64,000 nt of DNA from positions 42,076-106,075 of the forward strand of contig JANTFX010000002.1 in NCBI GenBank assembly GCA_024763215.1. Reading direction: 5' to 3'. Source of the DNA: Candidatus Krumholzibacteriia bacterium (lineage in GTDB: Bacteria > Krumholzibacteriota > Krumholzibacteriia > LZORAL124-64-63). Positions 7,983-15,544 of this stretch are shown piece by piece (the first letter of the stretch is position 1; every line of letters starts with the position of its first letter). The translations under genes and the position numbers were made by a program. The notes beneath the pieces are model-generated. The model saw nothing but the letters and a program-made list of their open reading frames with translations. It was not told where the DNA came from and ran no database searches.

Positions 7983-8459
7983 TCAATCCTCCGATTTCTC
8001 CAGCTTGAGGACCACCTTGTTGGTGATCCCGTACAAGGTGACCCGCGCGGTGAGTGAATCCTTGCGGATGCTGACGACCCTACCGTTCTTGATGCGGTCG
8101 CCCACACGCAGAATGTATCCGAAACCATCGCCGTTCTCGACCAGGGCGAACTGATCGTCCTGCCCCCACATCACGCCCACCAGGCGGGCGCTGTTCACAT
8201 CGAGGAGCCCTCCGGACTTGGACTGCTCGAAATCCCCGGCCACCAGAACCTTGAAGGGATCCTGCTTGCCGTAGGACTGGTAGAAGAACTCGTTTTCCCG
8301 GATGGCGTTGATGCGGTCCCGGGAGACCTGCGACGGGGAGACCGAGCCTCCTTCGTCACCGGCCGGTTGGTCGGTGGCCATGGCCGCAGGTACCGCCGTC
8401 ATGACCATGATCAGCAGCAGCAGCATGAGCCGGGCGGACTTGAAAAGGGATGTCTTCAT
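7983..8459 (-). CDS. pilP: Type IV pilus assembly lipoprotein-like PilP
   Basis: A 158-aa periplasmic protein bridging PilNO to the secretin. A signal-like hydrophobic N-terminus (MLLLLIMVMTAVPAAMA) is followed by a linker and the PilP beta domain (GRLVGVMWG-type strand seen as ARLVGVMWGQDDQFALVE; GDRIKNGRVVSIRKD). No lipobox cysteine is visible, so it seems secreted or anchored by its N-terminal helix rather than lipidated. The ORF track runs to 8912, but GAGGTGA upstream of the ATG at 8459 and the family length support this start. Its stop is 2 bp upstream of the pilQ ATG. Confidence 0.9.
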   Translation of the reverse strand: MKTSLFKSARLMLLLLIMVMTAVPAAMATDQPAGDEGGSVSPSQVSRDRINAIRENEFFYQSYGKQDPFKVLVAGDFEQSKSGGLLDVNSARLVGVMWGQDDQFALVENGDGFGYILRVGDRIKNGRVVSIRKDSLTARVTLYGITNKVVLKLEKSED

Positions 8460-8470
8460 GGTGGTCACCT

Positions 8471-9154
8471 CTAGTTCCCCGCGCCGGCGGCGCCGTGTTT
8501 GGGCCCTGAGGGCGTCTTGCCCCCCGTGTTCTGGGCCAGGGTCCGGTCCCCCTTGCCCTCGAGCTGGGGCTGTACTTTCTGGCCCGGACTGAGCGTGTAG
8601 GCGGTCAGGACCATGTCGGTCTGGACGGTGAAGGGCTTGTCCTTCTTCTGCTCCTGCCCCTTCATGTGCAGGCGGGACACGTTGATGATGCGGTTGAGGT
8701 TGGCCAGCCGGCTCAGGAAGATCCCCGTCTGGTGATAGCCGCCCTCGATGGAGACCTCGATGGGGTTGTCGGCGTAGAAGCCCTGGGGTGTGGGGATCTG
8801 CGGCTTGAACAGGGTGAAGGCCACGCCTGATTGCTGACCTGCCGCGGTCACCTTGCGCAGCAGATCGGGCATCTGGTTCTCGTCCGGCAGCAGGGACTGG
8901 GCCACCTGCCACTGCTCGTGCAGGGTGTTGTACTCCTGCTCGACCCGGTCCAGGTTGCGCACCAGCAGGCGGGCCTTCTCCAGGTCCTGGCTCAGCTTCT
9001 GGTGCTTGGCGTCCAGCTGCTTCAAGGTAGCCTGTCCGGACTTGTAGGTGATGGGGTAGGAAGACGACATGAAGTACATCGGCAACACCACCAGCACCAC
9101 GAGGATGGAACCCGCCCAGCGGAGAAATTTGGGATCCTTGACATCGATATCCAT
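8471..9154 (-). CDS. pilO: Type IV pilus inner-membrane protein PilO
   Basis: A 227-aa bitopic protein of the alignment subcomplex. One membrane helix (about residues 16-33, GSILVVLVVLPMYFM) is followed by a coiled coil (LKQLDAKHQKLSQDLEKAR..., about 42-80) and the ferredoxin-like periplasmic domain. Signatures include LLPDENQMPDLL, GVAFTLFKP and IEVSIEGGYHQTGIFLSRLANLNRI. The C-terminal tail is Gly/Lys/Gln-rich and probably disordered. It lies between pilN and pilP with 11-12 bp gaps, as expected in the canonical row. Confidence 0.92.
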   Translation of the reverse strand: MDIDVKDPKFLRWAGSILVVLVVLPMYFMSSSYPITYKSGQATLKQLDAKHQKLSQDLEKARLLVRNLDRVEQEYNTLHEQWQVAQSLLPDENQMPDLLRKVTAAGQQSGVAFTLFKPQIPTPQGFYADNPIEVSIEGGYHQTGIFLSRLANLNRIINVSRLHMKGQEQKKDKPFTVQTDMVLTAYTLSPGQKVQPQLEGKGDRTLAQNTGGKTPSGPKHGAAGAGN

Positions 9155-9166
9155 AGCGGTCCTTCC

Positions 9167-9745
9167 TTAGCCTTCCAGCCCGTTGTCAACCACGGGCCGG
9201 GTGGTCCTGGCCTGGGCCTTGAATTTGATGACCCTCACACCCTCGATCTCGCCTTTTTCGGCCACCATCAGGTTCACGCCGCTGAACCACGGGCTGTTGG
9301 TGACGTTCTGGAGAAAATCGCTGACGAGGAAGTTGGAGAAGGTGACGCCTTCGATGGAGAAGCTGCCGTCCCCGTTCTCCTGGAACTCCGTCAACCACAT
9401 GTTTTCCGGCATGCTCCGATTCAGCTCATCCATCACGTGCAGGCGGAAGTACCGGTCATGATCCAGCTCGGTGATGACGTCGAGCCTGTCGTTCAGGTCC
9501 TTGCGCTGCTGGTTCAGCCGCTTGATCTTGGCGATCTCCGGGGCGAGGCGGCGCGTCTCGGCCTCCTCCTCGGCGACGGTCGTCCTGAGGGCCTTGATGT
9601 GGTTGGCCTGCAGCTGATGCACGACGCCGCAGGTCACCAGGGCCGCGACCACCAGCACCAGGGGCGCGAAGCTCCCCACCTGGGGGATGCTCCAGCTGCG
9701 CCGGGTTACGATCTCCTCACGCGGCAGAAGATTGATCCGGATCAT
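9167..9745 (-). CDS. pilN: Type IV pilus inner-membrane protein PilN
   Basis: A 192-aa protein starting MIRINLLPREE, the conserved cytoplasmic motif that binds PilM. It then has one membrane helix (about residues 26-42) and a coiled coil (about 50-95). The periplasmic domain contains MDELNRSMPENMWLTEF, a segment typical of PilN. It begins right after the pilM stop (2-bp gap). The start is fixed by the IN-LLP motif. Confidence 0.93.
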   Translation of the reverse strand: MIRINLLPREEIVTRRSWSIPQVGSFAPLVLVVAALVTCGVVHQLQANHIKALRTTVAEEEAETRRLAPEIAKIKRLNQQRKDLNDRLDVITELDHDRYFRLHVMDELNRSMPENMWLTEFQENGDGSFSIEGVTFSNFLVSDFLQNVTNSPWFSGVNLMVAEKGEIEGVRVIKFKAQARTTRPVVDNGLEG

Positions 9746-9747
9746 CT

Positions 9748-10896
9748 TCAGACCCCCTCTCTCAGAGCCAGGCCCACGCTGACGGTCAGCAGCGGACTGA
9801 GTTCCTCGGCCTGGCCTTCGGCGAACAGGTCCGGTTCATAGTCCAGGGCCCGCAGAGGATCCGAAACCTCGCAGGGCACGTTGTACCGCTCGGCCAGGTA
9901 TGCCAGAAGGCCGGGCAGGTGGGCTCCGCCCCCGCTCAGGACGATATGGTCGAACCCGCTCTCCTCGCCCGAGGTTTTCAGGTACGAGAGGCTCGGCTCC
10001 AGGCCGTCGTAGATCTCCGACCCCACCGAACGCACGATCTCGGTCACCAGCTGGGCGTCGACACCTTCGAGCTCGCCGCGGGCCACCCTGACCGCCGTTT
10101 CATAGGTCAGACCCAGCTGCTTCTGGAATTCCTCGATGAAATGGCTGGTGCCCAGCGGCAGATCGCGGGTGAAATACGGGATGCCGTCCTTGACCAGGTG
10201 GACGTTGGTCACGCCCCCGCCGACATCCAGCAGGGCCACCGATTCTCCGGCCTCGTCCGCGGCATCCTCGCCCTCGAGTTCATCGGATTCCAGGTCCGGG
10301 TCCCCGTCCTGCGCTTCCATCTCCCCGTCCCCATCCTCGCTGTCCTTGACCGAGGAGAGGTATTCCCAGGCGTTCTGGTTGGCGAACGAGGCCACGTCGA
10401 TCACCAGGGGATTGAACCCGGCGTCGCGGATCAGCTCGGCATAACCGAGGATCATGTCCTTCTTCGCCGCCACCAGCAGCAGCTCCATCTGGTCGGCGCC
10501 GATGTCATCCTGCAGGATCTGGAAATCCAGGGTGATGTCGTCGATATCGAAGGGAACGTGCTGCTCGGCCTCCCAGTAGATGGCCTCCCGCGCGTCCTCC
10601 TCGCTCATCTTGTCCATGACGATCTTCTTGACGATGACCGCCCGGCCGGCAACGGCGCTGGCCACCGGATCGTTGGGCAACTCGGCGCGATCGGCGGCTT
10701 CCCTGATGGCCTCGATGACAAGCTCCCGGTCCATGATCTCGCCGTCCACGATGGCCTCGGGCGGAAGATCCGCCATGCCGAAGTGGGTCAACGCCGGACG
10801 CGGACCGGACAGGTCCAGGCGCAGGCACTTGACGACGTTGGAACCGATGTCCATGCCGATGAGTGATTTTCGTTTCTTGTTGAGAAAACCGAACAT
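9748..10896 (-). CDS. pilM: Type IV pilus assembly ATPase-like PilM with acidic insertion
   Basis: A 382-aa actin-like cytoplasmic protein that binds the PilN tail. Actin-fold motifs are present: LIGMDIGSNVVK (phosphate 1), VALLDVGGGVTNVHLV (phosphate 2) and IVLSGGGAHLPGL (adenosine). An unusual in-frame insert of about 33 residues, almost all Asp/Glu/Gly/Ala (EDGDGEMEAQDGDPDLESDE...), sits just before phosphate 2, where ordinary PilM has a short loop. The ORF track extends to 10986; the ATG at 10896 (MFGFLNKKRKS) matches the family N-terminus. A sigma54-like promoter and an inverted repeat lie upstream. Confidence 0.92.
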   Translation of the reverse strand: MFGFLNKKRKSLIGMDIGSNVVKCLRLDLSGPRPALTHFGMADLPPEAIVDGEIMDRELVIEAIREAADRAELPNDPVASAVAGRAVIVKKIVMDKMSEEDAREAIYWEAEQHVPFDIDDITLDFQILQDDIGADQMELLLVAAKKDMILGYAELIRDAGFNPLVIDVASFANQNAWEYLSSVKDSEDGDGEMEAQDGDPDLESDELEGEDAADEAGESVALLDVGGGVTNVHLVKDGIPYFTRDLPLGTSHFIEEFQKQLGLTYETAVRVARGELEGVDAQLVTEIVRSVGSEIYDGLEPSLSYLKTSGEESGFDHIVLSGGGAHLPGLLAYLAERYNVPCEVSDPLRALDYEPDLFAEGQAEELSPLLTVSVGLALREGV

Positions 10897-10949
10897 GTCA
10901 AGCCTGCCTTGCTGTTCGTGCGTTATGCCGGAAAAGCCCGGCACTTCAT

Positions 10950-10968
10950 GGTTACCCCCCCGGTAACC
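10950..10968. repeat. GGTTACC-N5-GGTAACC inverted repeat before pilM
   Basis: Perfect 7-bp arms are separated by five C residues. They cover the predicted transcription start (about 10957) of the sigma54-like promoter beside it. The position suits an operator or a structured 5' end; which one cannot be told from sequence. Confidence 0.5.
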
Positions 10969-10983
10969 GCAACATGCATGCCA
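10968..10983 (-). promoter_or_regulatory. Sigma54-type promoter upstream of pilM
   Basis: The minus strand reads TGGCATGCATGTTGCG, against the consensus TGGCACG-N4-TTGCA. The invariant GG and GC doublets are exactly 10 bp apart. The predicted start near 10957 leaves a 60-nt leader to the pilM ATG. PilR, a sigma54 activator, is encoded in the same cluster. Confidence 0.68.
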
Positions 10984-11120
10984 CAATGATCTTCGGCGTG
11001 GGAAAAAGGGACTTGAGCCTTATTCTCCTGAAAATCCCCCTCCTGCGCCCTTTCAGCCCGGGACCGAGATTTTCCGCCCCGCCGCTGCGAACCGCCATGC
11101 TGAGACGGCCGCGATCCAGG

Positions 11121-11942
11121 TCAAAAAATGTTCAGATACCAGGCAAGAATTTCCCTGCCCCAGAAGTAGATGAGGCCCCCGCCAAGGGCCAGGAAGGTAC
11201 CGAAAGGAAGCTTGGCGGGACCATCATCCGTCCTGCCACCCCACACGGCCGCATAGAGAGTCCCCCCGAGGGCGCCGGCAAAAAGCACGGCGGGCACGCC
11301 CCAGGGCCCCACGAAGGTCCCGAGCATGCCCATCATCATGACGTCCCCGCCGCCCATGCCCATCCGGCCCCGGATCAGCCGGTAGCCATAGGAAACAGCC
11401 AGGATGATCCCGGCACCGCACAGCATGCCCAGCAGCGAGGACCGCCATCCCGGAACCCCGGTGAACGAGGCCGCCAGGCCGACCGCCGCGCCGGCGATGG
11501 TCAACGTGTGCGGGATGATCATGTGCTGCCAGTCGATGACCGCGATGACCAGCAGGATCTGCAGCAGCAGCCCGCCGGCCAGTCCCTGCGCGGTCAGGCC
11601 GAAGCGCAGGAACCCCAGCACCAGACAGACGGCCCCGGCCATCTCCAGCACCGGGTAGCGACGTGGAATGGGCTGCCCGCAGCTGCGGCAGCGTCCCCGC
11701 AGCAGGAGCCAGCTCAGGACCGGGATGTTGTCATGCCAGGCCACACGCGCCCCGCACGCCGGGCAGAAGGAACGGGGGCCGACCACGCTCAGATTGCGCG
11801 GCAACCTGTAGACCAGCACGTTGGCGAAGCTCCCCAGGCAAGCGCCGAGGAACACGATGCACGTCCAGAGGTAGGCGCCCAGCCAGCCGCCCAGGGGCAT
11901 GGCCGCGACCGACGACTGCGCGCAGAAAAGGTTCGTGGTCAT
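11121..11942 (-). CDS. pilD: Type IV prepilin peptidase/N-methylase
   Basis: A 273-aa polytopic inner-membrane aspartyl protease that removes prepilin leaders and N-methylates the new terminus. The cytoplasmic zinc motif is CPAC...CRSC (about residues 49-76). The peptidase aspartates lie in VIDWQHMIIP and in the GxGD-type motif, seen as GMGGGDVMMMG. At least seven hydrophobic segments are visible. The ORF track runs to 12068; the ATG at 11942 overlaps the preceding TPR gene stop (ATGA). The conserved N-terminal GSFANVLVYRLP block is present. Its substrates would be the two canonical pilins nearby. Confidence 0.94.
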   Translation of the reverse strand: MTTNLFCAQSSVAAMPLGGWLGAYLWTCIVFLGACLGSFANVLVYRLPRNLSVVGPRSFCPACGARVAWHDNIPVLSWLLLRGRCRSCGQPIPRRYPVLEMAGAVCLVLGFLRFGLTAQGLAGGLLLQILLVIAVIDWQHMIIPHTLTIAGAAVGLAASFTGVPGWRSSLLGMLCGAGIILAVSYGYRLIRGRMGMGGGDVMMMGMLGTFVGPWGVPAVLFAGALGGTLYAAVWGGRTDDGPAKLPFGTFLALGGGLIYFWGREILAWYLNIF

Positions 11943-12649
11943 GGACTCTCCAGCACCGGCCCGTACACGTCGTTCTGCGCCCCGAGCTTGGCGCTGATCT
12001 CCCCGATCATCTTGCGGGCCAGCTTGATCATCTGGGGATTTTCGGTGGAGTTGAGCAGGGTCTTCCACAGTTCCAGCGACACGCGGTCGTCCCCCATCCT
12101 GTAGTGCGCGAAGGCGGCGAACCGGCGTTCACGGTCCGTGGCATCCTTGCACCTGGAGGCGGCTTCGAACCAGAACGCCGCCCGCTCGTAATCCTTGTAG
12201 AACACGTAGTAGGTGAACCCGACCTGGAAGGGCAGCTTGGCGGTGTCGGGATTGTTCAGGATCCCCCGCTTGAGCAGGTCCAGGGATTTGGGAAAGCTCC
12301 CCAGGTCCGACCACGCCACCAGGGAAGCGAAGTGGTACGCCTCCACGAAACGGGGATCCAGCCGCGTGATGCCGTCGATCAACAGATCGAAATAGCGCAG
12401 GTCGTTGTGGCCCTTGGCGAACGCGCCGTAGTACTGGATGAAGCGGAACCAGAGGTAGTCGGCCACGGTCTCCCTGAACCCCACGGCGGCTTCGGTGAGG
12501 AAACGGCCCGAGGGGAAGTACAGGTGGTCCTGGCGGTCCTGCCCGTGCAACATGGCGTCGTAACTCAGAAGCGAGCCGACGACCAGCAACAGGCAGAAGA
12601 ACACCCCCACGCTGCGGCCCATGGCCCCGATGTCCAGGCGCCCGTTCAT
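11939..12649 (-). CDS. TPR-like membrane-anchored protein in the pil cluster
   Basis: A 236-aa protein with one N-terminal hydrophobic helix (VGVFFCLLLVVGSLLSY, about residues 13-29) and then degenerate tetratricopeptide-like helices. The conserved-looking stretch FRETVADYLWFRFIQYYG is followed by DLLIDGITRLDPRFVEAY and SLDLLKRGILNNP. It is locked by 4-bp overlaps between the ABC permease and pilD. In Myxococcus xanthus the equivalent interval holds the pilG/H/I exporter genes, so by position it may be an accessory subunit of this exporter. I cannot assign a sequence orthologue; pilus-assembly scaffolding is inference. Confidence 0.8.
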   Translation of the reverse strand: MNGRLDIGAMGRSVGVFFCLLLVVGSLLSYDAMLHGQDRQDHLYFPSGRFLTEAAVGFRETVADYLWFRFIQYYGAFAKGHNDLRYFDLLIDGITRLDPRFVEAYHFASLVAWSDLGSFPKSLDLLKRGILNNPDTAKLPFQVGFTYYVFYKDYERAAFWFEAASRCKDATDRERRFAAFAHYRMGDDRVSLELWKTLLNSTENPQMIKLARKMIGEISAKLGAQNDVYGPVLESP

Positions 12650-13413
12650 CGCAGGCCCTTGCCCCTGAACACGGCCCCGGCCAGCAGGACCAGCAGCCCG
12701 GCGTACCCCAGGCAGTAGACGGTCGCGAGCAGGTACTGGCCCGGCGGTATCAGGTCCCCGTGGACCACCGCGCCGCGGATGTTGAAGACCTCGAGGTTGG
12801 GAACCAGGAAGTAGACCGCATCGAATATCCGCTGCTGCAGGGGGCTGCCCTGGAGGTGCCCGAAATCCCGGATGGACTGGCTCAGGTGCCCCACGAGGAA
12901 GACGCCCAGGGTGGCCACCGCGGACAGGGGCGCCGAGGCGCAGGTGCTGAAGAGCACGACCACCGCATTGATGATCACCAGCTCCAGCAGGGTCATGTAG
13001 ATCGCGCCCAGGTAGTGGACGGAGAAGGCTCCCGGGGCCACCGTGAGCACGAGGAAGAACAGCAAGCCCATCAGCGCCAGCATGGCGGCCAGGGTGAGGT
13101 TCAGGCCCAGGAACTTCCCGAGCAGATACTGCCGCCGGCCCACGGGCTTGGCCAGGATGGTCACGATGGTTCCCTTGTCGACTTCCTTGCGGATCATGTT
13201 GCTCCCCACGAGCACCACGACCAGCAAACCGAAGGCCGACATGGCGGCCAGGCCCACGTCGGTCATGATCTTGCTCTGGGCGCCGATGGTCAAAGGTGAA
13301 AGCACCGCCGTGCTGGCCAGCATGACGAACCCGAACATGCCCACCAGGTAAAACAGCCGGTCCCGCACCGTTTCCCGGAACGTACCGACCGCAAGGGTGC
13401 CGAGCGTGCTCAT
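12646..13413 (-). CDS. ABC-2 type transporter permease (PilI-like by position)
   Basis: A 255-aa permease with about six hydrophobic segments. It contains NMIRKEVDKGTIVTILAKPVGRRQYLLGKFLG, the coupling region typical of ABC-2 permeases of the NatB/CcmB-like type. The start at 13413 forms a TGATG overlap with the ATPase stop; the longer ORF to 13497 is not needed. With the ATPase it would form a dimeric exporter at the inner membrane. Genes for an ABC exporter between pilA and pilD match the pilH/pilI genes of M. xanthus, where they are needed for pilus-dependent motility. The substrate is unknown. Confidence 0.85.
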   Translation of the reverse strand: MSTLGTLAVGTFRETVRDRLFYLVGMFGFVMLASTAVLSPLTIGAQSKIMTDVGLAAMSAFGLLVVVLVGSNMIRKEVDKGTIVTILAKPVGRRQYLLGKFLGLNLTLAAMLALMGLLFFLVLTVAPGAFSVHYLGAIYMTLLELVIINAVVVLFSTCASAPLSAVATLGVFLVGHLSQSIRDFGHLQGSPLQQRIFDAVYFLVPNLEVFNIRGAVVHGDLIPPGQYLLATVYCLGYAGLLVLLAGAVFRGKGLR

Positions 13414-14441
13414 CACGACCCCCTCCCCTGTTCCGCTTGGTCCACGAACAGCTCCTCCAGGGCCGAGCGGTGGGTCCCCACCCCCAGCACCTTCCATTGC
13501 TGCTCGGTGCAGCGCGCCAGCAGCCGGGCCAGATCCGCCACCCCGGCGGTCTGGACGTGCAGTACCTCGCCGTGCCGCCTGACGATGTGATCCTCCAGGA
13601 TTCCCGAACCCGCCCCGCGCGGGGCCACGAGCTGGACTTCGTAGATCGTGGTCCGGTTCAGATCCGCCATGCGGTGCTGCGCCACCAGGTGCCCTTGCCG
13701 CAGAATGGCCACCTCATCGGCCAGCATCTCGATGTCGGGCACGATGTGGGACGAGAGGATCACCGTCTTGCCCCGGTCGCGGAGGCCCTGCAACAGTTCG
13801 CGTACCTGCCGGCGGCCCACCGGGTCAAGTCCCGACATGGGCTCGTCAAGGATCAGCAGATCGGGATCCCCGAGCAGGGCCTGGGCCAGCCCGATGCGCT
13901 GCAACATGCCCTTGGAATACTTGCGCAGCCTGACCGCGGCCGCCGACTCCAGCTTCACCACAGCCAGCACTTCGTCGATCCTTTTCTCCCGCTCCGGCCG
14001 CCGGATATGCAGCAGGTCGGCGTAGAAGCGCAGCAGCTCCCTGCCGCTCAGGTGCTCGAAGAAATAGGGGCGCTCGGGCAGGTACCCGATGGCAGCCCTC
14101 GCCGCAGGATCCGTATGCTCTCGCCCGAAGATCCGCACGCGTCCGGCCCGGGCATGGACCAGATCGAGGATGCAGTTGATGGTGGTCGTCTTGCCCGCGC
14201 CGTTGTGGCCCAGCAGGCCGAAAATGCACCCCGGAGCCACGGTGAAGGACACTCCTGCGATGCCGCGCTGGCGGCGCCGGCGGAATCCGGTCCTGTAGTC
14301 TCGGGTCAGGTCCACGACTTCAAGGGCCGCACAACCATGGCGGGATGCGGCATGGATAGCGGGGGCCGGTCCGGCCATGCAGGCGGTTCCGGCCCCGGGC
14401 TCCGCAACTGTCTGATTCGTAGCCATCTGCTGCCTACTCAC
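13413..14441 (-). CDS. ABC transporter ATP-binding protein (PilH-like by position)
   Basis: A 342-aa ABC ATPase with Walker A GHNGAGKTTT (about residue 78), signature YSKGMLQRIGLAQALL, Walker B LLILDEP and an H-loop in SSHIVPDIE. The closest general type is the NatA/CcmA-like DRA group that pairs with ABC-2 permeases. About 40 extra residues precede the ATPase fold. GAGGT lies 5 nt before the GTG at 14441, which I therefore keep over the ATG at 14426. The gene is 113 bp downstream of pilA2; that gap holds only a short TCCGGG/CCCGGA hairpin without a T-run. Confidence 0.9.
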   Translation of the reverse strand: MSRQQMATNQTVAEPGAGTACMAGPAPAIHAASRHGCAALEVVDLTRDYRTGFRRRRQRGIAGVSFTVAPGCIFGLLGHNGAGKTTTINCILDLVHARAGRVRIFGREHTDPAARAAIGYLPERPYFFEHLSGRELLRFYADLLHIRRPEREKRIDEVLAVVKLESAAAVRLRKYSKGMLQRIGLAQALLGDPDLLILDEPMSGLDPVGRRQVRELLQGLRDRGKTVILSSHIVPDIEMLADEVAILRQGHLVAQHRMADLNRTTIYEVQLVAPRGAGSGILEDHIVRRHGEVLHVQTAGVADLARLLARCTEQQWKVLGVGTHRSALEELFVDQAEQGRGS

Positions 14442-14554
14442 TGATCACCTCGGTAGCGTTTCCGGGACGCTGGCCCGGATAACCTCAAACTGCGGCTTCC
14501 AGTGGGGGTGCTTGCAACACCGGTGCCAGCGGCACAGGCAGTGGATCCGGAGGA

Positions 14555-14962
14555 TCAGATGTTCGACAGGGTGATGATGACGGCCGACCGTCCATAGCCG
14601 GTGATGCGGTATCCGGCCATGTTGCCGCCGACCATGACTCCCTCCAGCCCCACCTGGCCCGGCCCGGCCGCAGGTGCGCCGAACTGGGGTTCTGAGGCCG
14701 CATCGGTGAAAGCGTTGGTCATCAACCCGCCTCCCGGCAGCATGGGGGTCAGGTCCCCTGCGGCAACCGAGTAGGTCCCGCTGTGCATGGCGGCGTAGTC
14801 CTCGGTGACCAGCTGCAGGGTATGGGCGCTCGAGAGGGTGCCCGCCTCGCGGGCGTGATTCTTCATGGATATGAAATTGGGCAAGGCGATGGTCACGAGC
14901 AGGCCCAGGATGATGATGACGATCATCAGCTCGATAATGGTGAATCCTTTGGCATTGTTCAT
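14555..14962 (-). CDS. Type IV pilin (second PilA paralogue)
   Basis: A 135-aa type IVa pilin. The prepilin leader MNNAKG is cut before FTIIELMIVIIILGLL, which has Phe+1 and Glu+5, then the usual hydrophobic N1 helix. The globular part resembles pilA1 (AHTLQLVTEDYAAMHSGTYSVAAGDLTP), so the two are paralogues. No C-terminal disulfide pair is evident. The ORF track start at 15079 is spurious; the ATG at 14962 overlaps the preceding stop (ATGA). It follows a transcription-attenuating terminator after pilA1, so it is probably expressed at a lower level and could be a minor pilin. Confidence 0.92.
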   Translation of the reverse strand: MNNAKGFTIIELMIVIIILGLLVTIALPNFISMKNHAREAGTLSSAHTLQLVTEDYAAMHSGTYSVAAGDLTPMLPGGGLMTNAFTDAASEPQFGAPAAGPGQVGLEGVMVGGNMAGYRITGYGRSAVIITLSNI

Positions 14963-15474
14963 GGTGTGCCTCCGGTCATCGTTTCCATGGACTCGATTGC
15001 TTTCCCGGTGCCGGCCCGGTCGGGTCCGCCCTCCAGCCGCACCAGTTCCCGGCAACCGCCATCGTTGCCGTAGATCCAACCCTGGATACGGTAGGAGCGG
15101 CCTTCGTTCCCCGGGGTGTAGGTCACATCACCGGGTCTGCGGGCGAAGGCCAGGGGCTTGCCGTCCAGGGGGTTGGCGGGCACCCGCTTTTCAGGCAGGT
15201 ACCGCGACAGTTGCGCCACCGAAGACGGGAACCGGCCAAGGTGCTGCCGCGCGAAACTCTCGGCGGCCAGCTGCACGGTGGCTGCATTGCCCTTGATGGC
15301 CGCAACCCGAGCGCCGGCACCGATCCGGTTGGCCAGAGGAACCACCGCCAGCAGCAACAGTCCGACCACCAGCACCAGAGCCCCCACCGCCAGGACGACA
15401 TCGTCACGTTCCGGAATGGGCGGAGCGTGGAACGGTCGGCGAATGGTCTGGAGGTGCTGCCGGATAGCCTGCAT
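14959..15474 (-). CDS. Pilin-like protein without a prepilin cleavage motif
   Basis: A 171-aa membrane protein between the two pilins. Its N-terminus is positively charged (MQAIRQHLQTIRRP), followed by a single membrane helix (about residues 25-47, VVLAVGALVLVVGLLLLAVV). No G-F-T-L-I-E motif is present. After the helix, AAIKGNAATVQLAAESFARQHLGRF aligns by eye with the post-helix part of pilA1 (VKGAAHTVQLAAEDYA). It therefore looks like a pilin whose leader was replaced by an ordinary anchor. It is translationally coupled to pilA2 (4-bp overlap). It might chaperone pilins, cap the assembly site or act in the membrane pool; this is inference. Confidence 0.8.
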   Translation of the reverse strand: MQAIRQHLQTIRRPFHAPPIPERDDVVLAVGALVLVVGLLLLAVVPLANRIGAGARVAAIKGNAATVQLAAESFARQHLGRFPSSVAQLSRYLPEKRVPANPLDGKPLAFARRPGDVTYTPGNEGRSYRIQGWIYGNDGGCRELVRLEGGPDRAGTGKAIESMETMTGGTP

Positions 15475-15488
15475 GTTCCCATCCCTTG

Positions 15489-15525
15489 AAAAACGGGCGG
15501 AGCAGGTCAAGCCAGCTCCGCCCGT
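15489..15525 (-). terminator. Intrinsic terminator/attenuator after pilA1
   Basis: A perfect 11-bp stem (ACGGGCGGAGC / GCTCCGCCCGT) with an 11-nt loop is followed on the minus strand by TTTT. It lies 20 bp after the pilA1 stop and just before the ribosome site of the next pilin-like gene. It would keep major pilin mRNA abundant and lower downstream expression. Confidence 0.8.
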
Positions 15526-15544
15526 ATTCCGTTACGGCCGTGGA

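Noticed and set aside
10260-10370. PilM acidic insert considered as a frameshift or sequencing artefact
   Set aside because: Frame and family motifs are intact on both sides and the length is a whole number of codons.
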